From the NCBI GenBank assembly GCA_910577605.1, contig CAJTON010000001.1:170606-177381 (forward strand): a DNA stretch of 6,776 bases, read 5' to 3'. The stretch is from an uncultured Butyrivibrio sp. (GTDB lineage Bacteria > Bacillota > Clostridia > Lachnospirales > Lachnospiraceae). Of the stretch, positions 5,619-6,776 are shown piece after piece. Below the pieces are notes generated by a model that was not told the origin of the DNA, did no database searches, and saw only the letters and a program-made list of their open reading frames with translations. Positions within the stretch are counted from its first letter, which is position 1; each line of letters begins with the position of its first letter. The position numbers and the translations under genes were made by a program.

Positions 5619-6099
5619 AAATCTTTTTCCCTTCGTTCTTGCCTGATACGGGCAGCGCATAGCGTTCGCGCATGGTCCGCATAAATTCTCCCGCGTCGGC
5701 TGTCAGCGCGCAGTAGCGCATAAGCTGGCGAAAAGAGGTTTTCATGGTCTGAGAAAGCGCCATATCCGCGCACAGGCGTTCAAGCTCTTTTTCGTCAGGC
5801 GACGGAAATGTTTTAAAGCAGGAATCGCAGGCGGCCAGCGCGACGCGCGCGAAACCGTCAGCCGCTTCCTCGCTTACGGCGGATATGAAAAAACACCGCG
5901 AGGTTCCGTATTTTTTCTGCATAGCGACTGCTTCGGCGTAAAGCGCGCCGTCTCTTACGGCGGCTTCTTTGAAGCCATGGCGCACGAATATGTCTGGATA
6001 ACAGGAGCGCCCGCTTTCAGGGTCGGTTATACGGTTGTATATGATGTTTGCTGCGTCCGAATATATGCAGACAAAAATTTCTCCGTACTGCTTAATCAT
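5587..6099 (-). CDS. Unrecognised 170-residue protein in the SPL operon
   Basis: I do not recognise the family. The 170-residue product is soluble-looking, with no signal peptide or clear membrane helix. A short N-terminal region of strands (GEIFVCIYSDAANIIYN) is followed by mostly helical sequence from about residue 43, rich in Ala, Glu and Arg. It has seven cysteines (11, 33, 69, 91, 94, 110, 130), two of them in a CDSC motif at 91-94. That could be a disulfide or metal pair, but no recognisable cluster motif is present. The C-terminus is basic (VSGKNEGKKIYEAVRTEILR). The start ATG overlaps the stop of the dehydrogenase gene (ATGATTAA, 6092-6099), with a purine-rich AGAGG seven bases upstream. 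Its own 3' end overlaps the SPL-family start. This points to translational coupling and a linked role, perhaps accessory to the lyase, but no function can be given from sequence. Confidence 0.85.
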   Translation of the reverse strand: MIKQYGEIFVCIYSDAANIIYNRITDPESGRSCYPDIFVRHGFKEAAVRDGALYAEAVAMQKKYGTSRCFFISAVSEEAADGFARVALAACDSCFKTFPSPDEKELERLCADMALSQTMKTSFRQLMRYCALTADAGEFMRTMRERYALPVSGKNEGKKIYEAVRTEILR

Positions 6100-6776
6100 T
6101 GTCCTGCCTCTTTTTACGCATGATCCTGTGATACTGCGGGGAGACGGTTATATCGCAGATATTTACGCCGCCCGGGGCTTCGATTGCACCCGTTATCGCG
6201 TCGGCTACGGTTTTTGTTGAAAGAAAACAGCCCTCCGCAGACGTGTCCGCGCCGAAGTCCGCGTTGCGGTACAGACCTGTATCCGTCATGTCGGGGTGTA
6301 TGTTTATCACGCTTACTCCGTGTTTTCTGACCTCGGCGAAAAGACTTGCCCCGAAGCTTGACAATCCTGCTTTGGTGGCTCCGTACGCCGCCCCGTGCGT
6401 ATTCTCGGAATGCTTTGCGGTTATGCTTGAAACGTTTATTATTTTGCCATGGCGTTGTATCAGCTGCGGCAGCAAAAGAGAGCACAGAAGCATCGGGACC
6501 TCAAGGTTTACGGTCGTCATTTCATGTATCATGGCGGGTGTGAGCGAGGAATGAAGCCCGTAAAAGCCAACGCCCGCGTTGTTTATGAGAATATCCACGG
6601 AATATTGTCGCGAAATTCTGACGACGGCGCGCTCAAGAGCTTCGGTATCGTGTAGATCCATAAGCAGCTCGATAAAATTTTCATCCTCTATTCCTGCGCT
6701 TGTGCGCGAGATGCCGATGACTCTGTATTTTTTTGAGAGAAGGGAGAGCGCCGCCGCTCTTCCTATTCCGCCGGAG
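6092..6776 (-). CDS. Short-chain dehydrogenase/reductase (SDR), 5' end outside window
   Basis: An NAD(P)-dependent oxidoreductase of the classical SDR family; 227 residues are visible. The frame runs off the right edge: reading leftward from 6775 it begins SGGIGRAAALSLL, the end of the TGxxxGIG nucleotide-binding motif. Only about the first 10-15 residues should be missing, and the internal ATG at 6661 is not the start. The second Rossmann strand is YRVIGISRTSAG, and the D in LLMDLHD fits the usual acidic adenine-site position. Then come INNAGVGFYG (the NNAG motif), INVSSITA with the catalytic serine, and AAYGATKAG with the catalytic Tyr and Lys of YxxxK, at visible residues 131 and 135. After these comes INIHPDMTDTGLY, the usual PGxxxT-like segment. 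The C-terminus is basic (MRKKRQDND). Substrate unknown. It overlaps the following gene by eight bases and heads the visible part of the operon, whose promoter lies beyond the window. No regulator is visible. Confidence 0.93.
   Translation of the reverse strand, partial: SGGIGRAAALSLLSKKYRVIGISRTSAGIEDENFIELLMDLHDTEALERAVVRISRQYSVDILINNAGVGFYGLHSSLTPAMIHEMTTVNLEVPMLLCSLLLPQLIQRHGKIINVSSITAKHSENTHGAAYGATKAGLSSFGASLFAEVRKHGVSVINIHPDMTDTGLYRNADFGADTSAEGCFLSTKTVADAITGAIEAPGGVNICDITVSPQYHRIMRKKRQDND

Noticed and set aside
5619..5660. ATG at 5660 as the start of the SPL-family gene
   Set aside because: No ribosome binding site, deeper overlap with the upstream gene, and the added residues do not resemble the family N-terminus.
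6243..6655. Plus-strand ORFs opposite the dehydrogenase
   Set aside because: They lie entirely within the well-supported SDR gene, overlap one another and show no family motifs.
6659..6661. ATG at 6661 as the start of the dehydrogenase
   Set aside because: The frame stays open to the window edge and encodes the SGGIG part of the cofactor motif upstream, so the real start is outside.

Overview
The window looks like chromosomal DNA of an anaerobic Firmicute, most likely a member of the Clostridia (Lachnospiraceae-like). The case rests on GGAGG-type ribosome binding sites, moderate GC with frequent ATA isoleucine and AGA/AGG arginine codons, a Cache-type chemoreceptor, and a spore photoproduct lyase-family radical SAM protein of the kind common in sporulating clostridia. 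No rRNA, tRNA, insertion sequence, phage gene or CRISPR array was seen. It reads as ordinary chromosome.

Layout. Bases 1-327 (+) are the 3' end of an unrecognised protein. A short intergenic stretch holds a sigma-A-like promoter and a possible 16-codon ORF. A large methyl-accepting chemotaxis protein follows (433-2211, +), then a hairpin (2239-2270), which may be a terminator and lies inside a possible 43-codon ORF. Next is a GreA/GreB-family transcript cleavage factor (2379-2882, +). A new promoter candidate (2921-2949) precedes a two-gene unit: a small protein with a SecB-like sequence pattern (2987-3394, +) and, 26 bases later, a cation diffusion facilitator (3421-4587, +). The facilitator has a manganese-type Asn-Asp/Asp-Asp transport site and what appears to be a duplicated C-terminal cytosolic domain.

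The rest of the window is a tightly packed minus-strand operon, transcribed from the right edge: a short-chain dehydrogenase (5' end outside the window), an unrecognised 170-residue protein (8-base overlap), and the spore photoproduct lyase-family protein (about 32-base overlap). It converges on the facilitator gene with only 11 bases between stop codons and no visible terminator.

The genes form at least three functional groups: chemosensing, transcription elongation plus metal/protein homeostasis, and a probable DNA-repair operon. The observations most worth a second look are the SecB-like protein, the duplicated facilitator domain with His-to-Asp changes in the second copy, and the unknown protein translationally coupled to the lyase-family gene. 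No clearly new multi-gene system is proven by this sequence.
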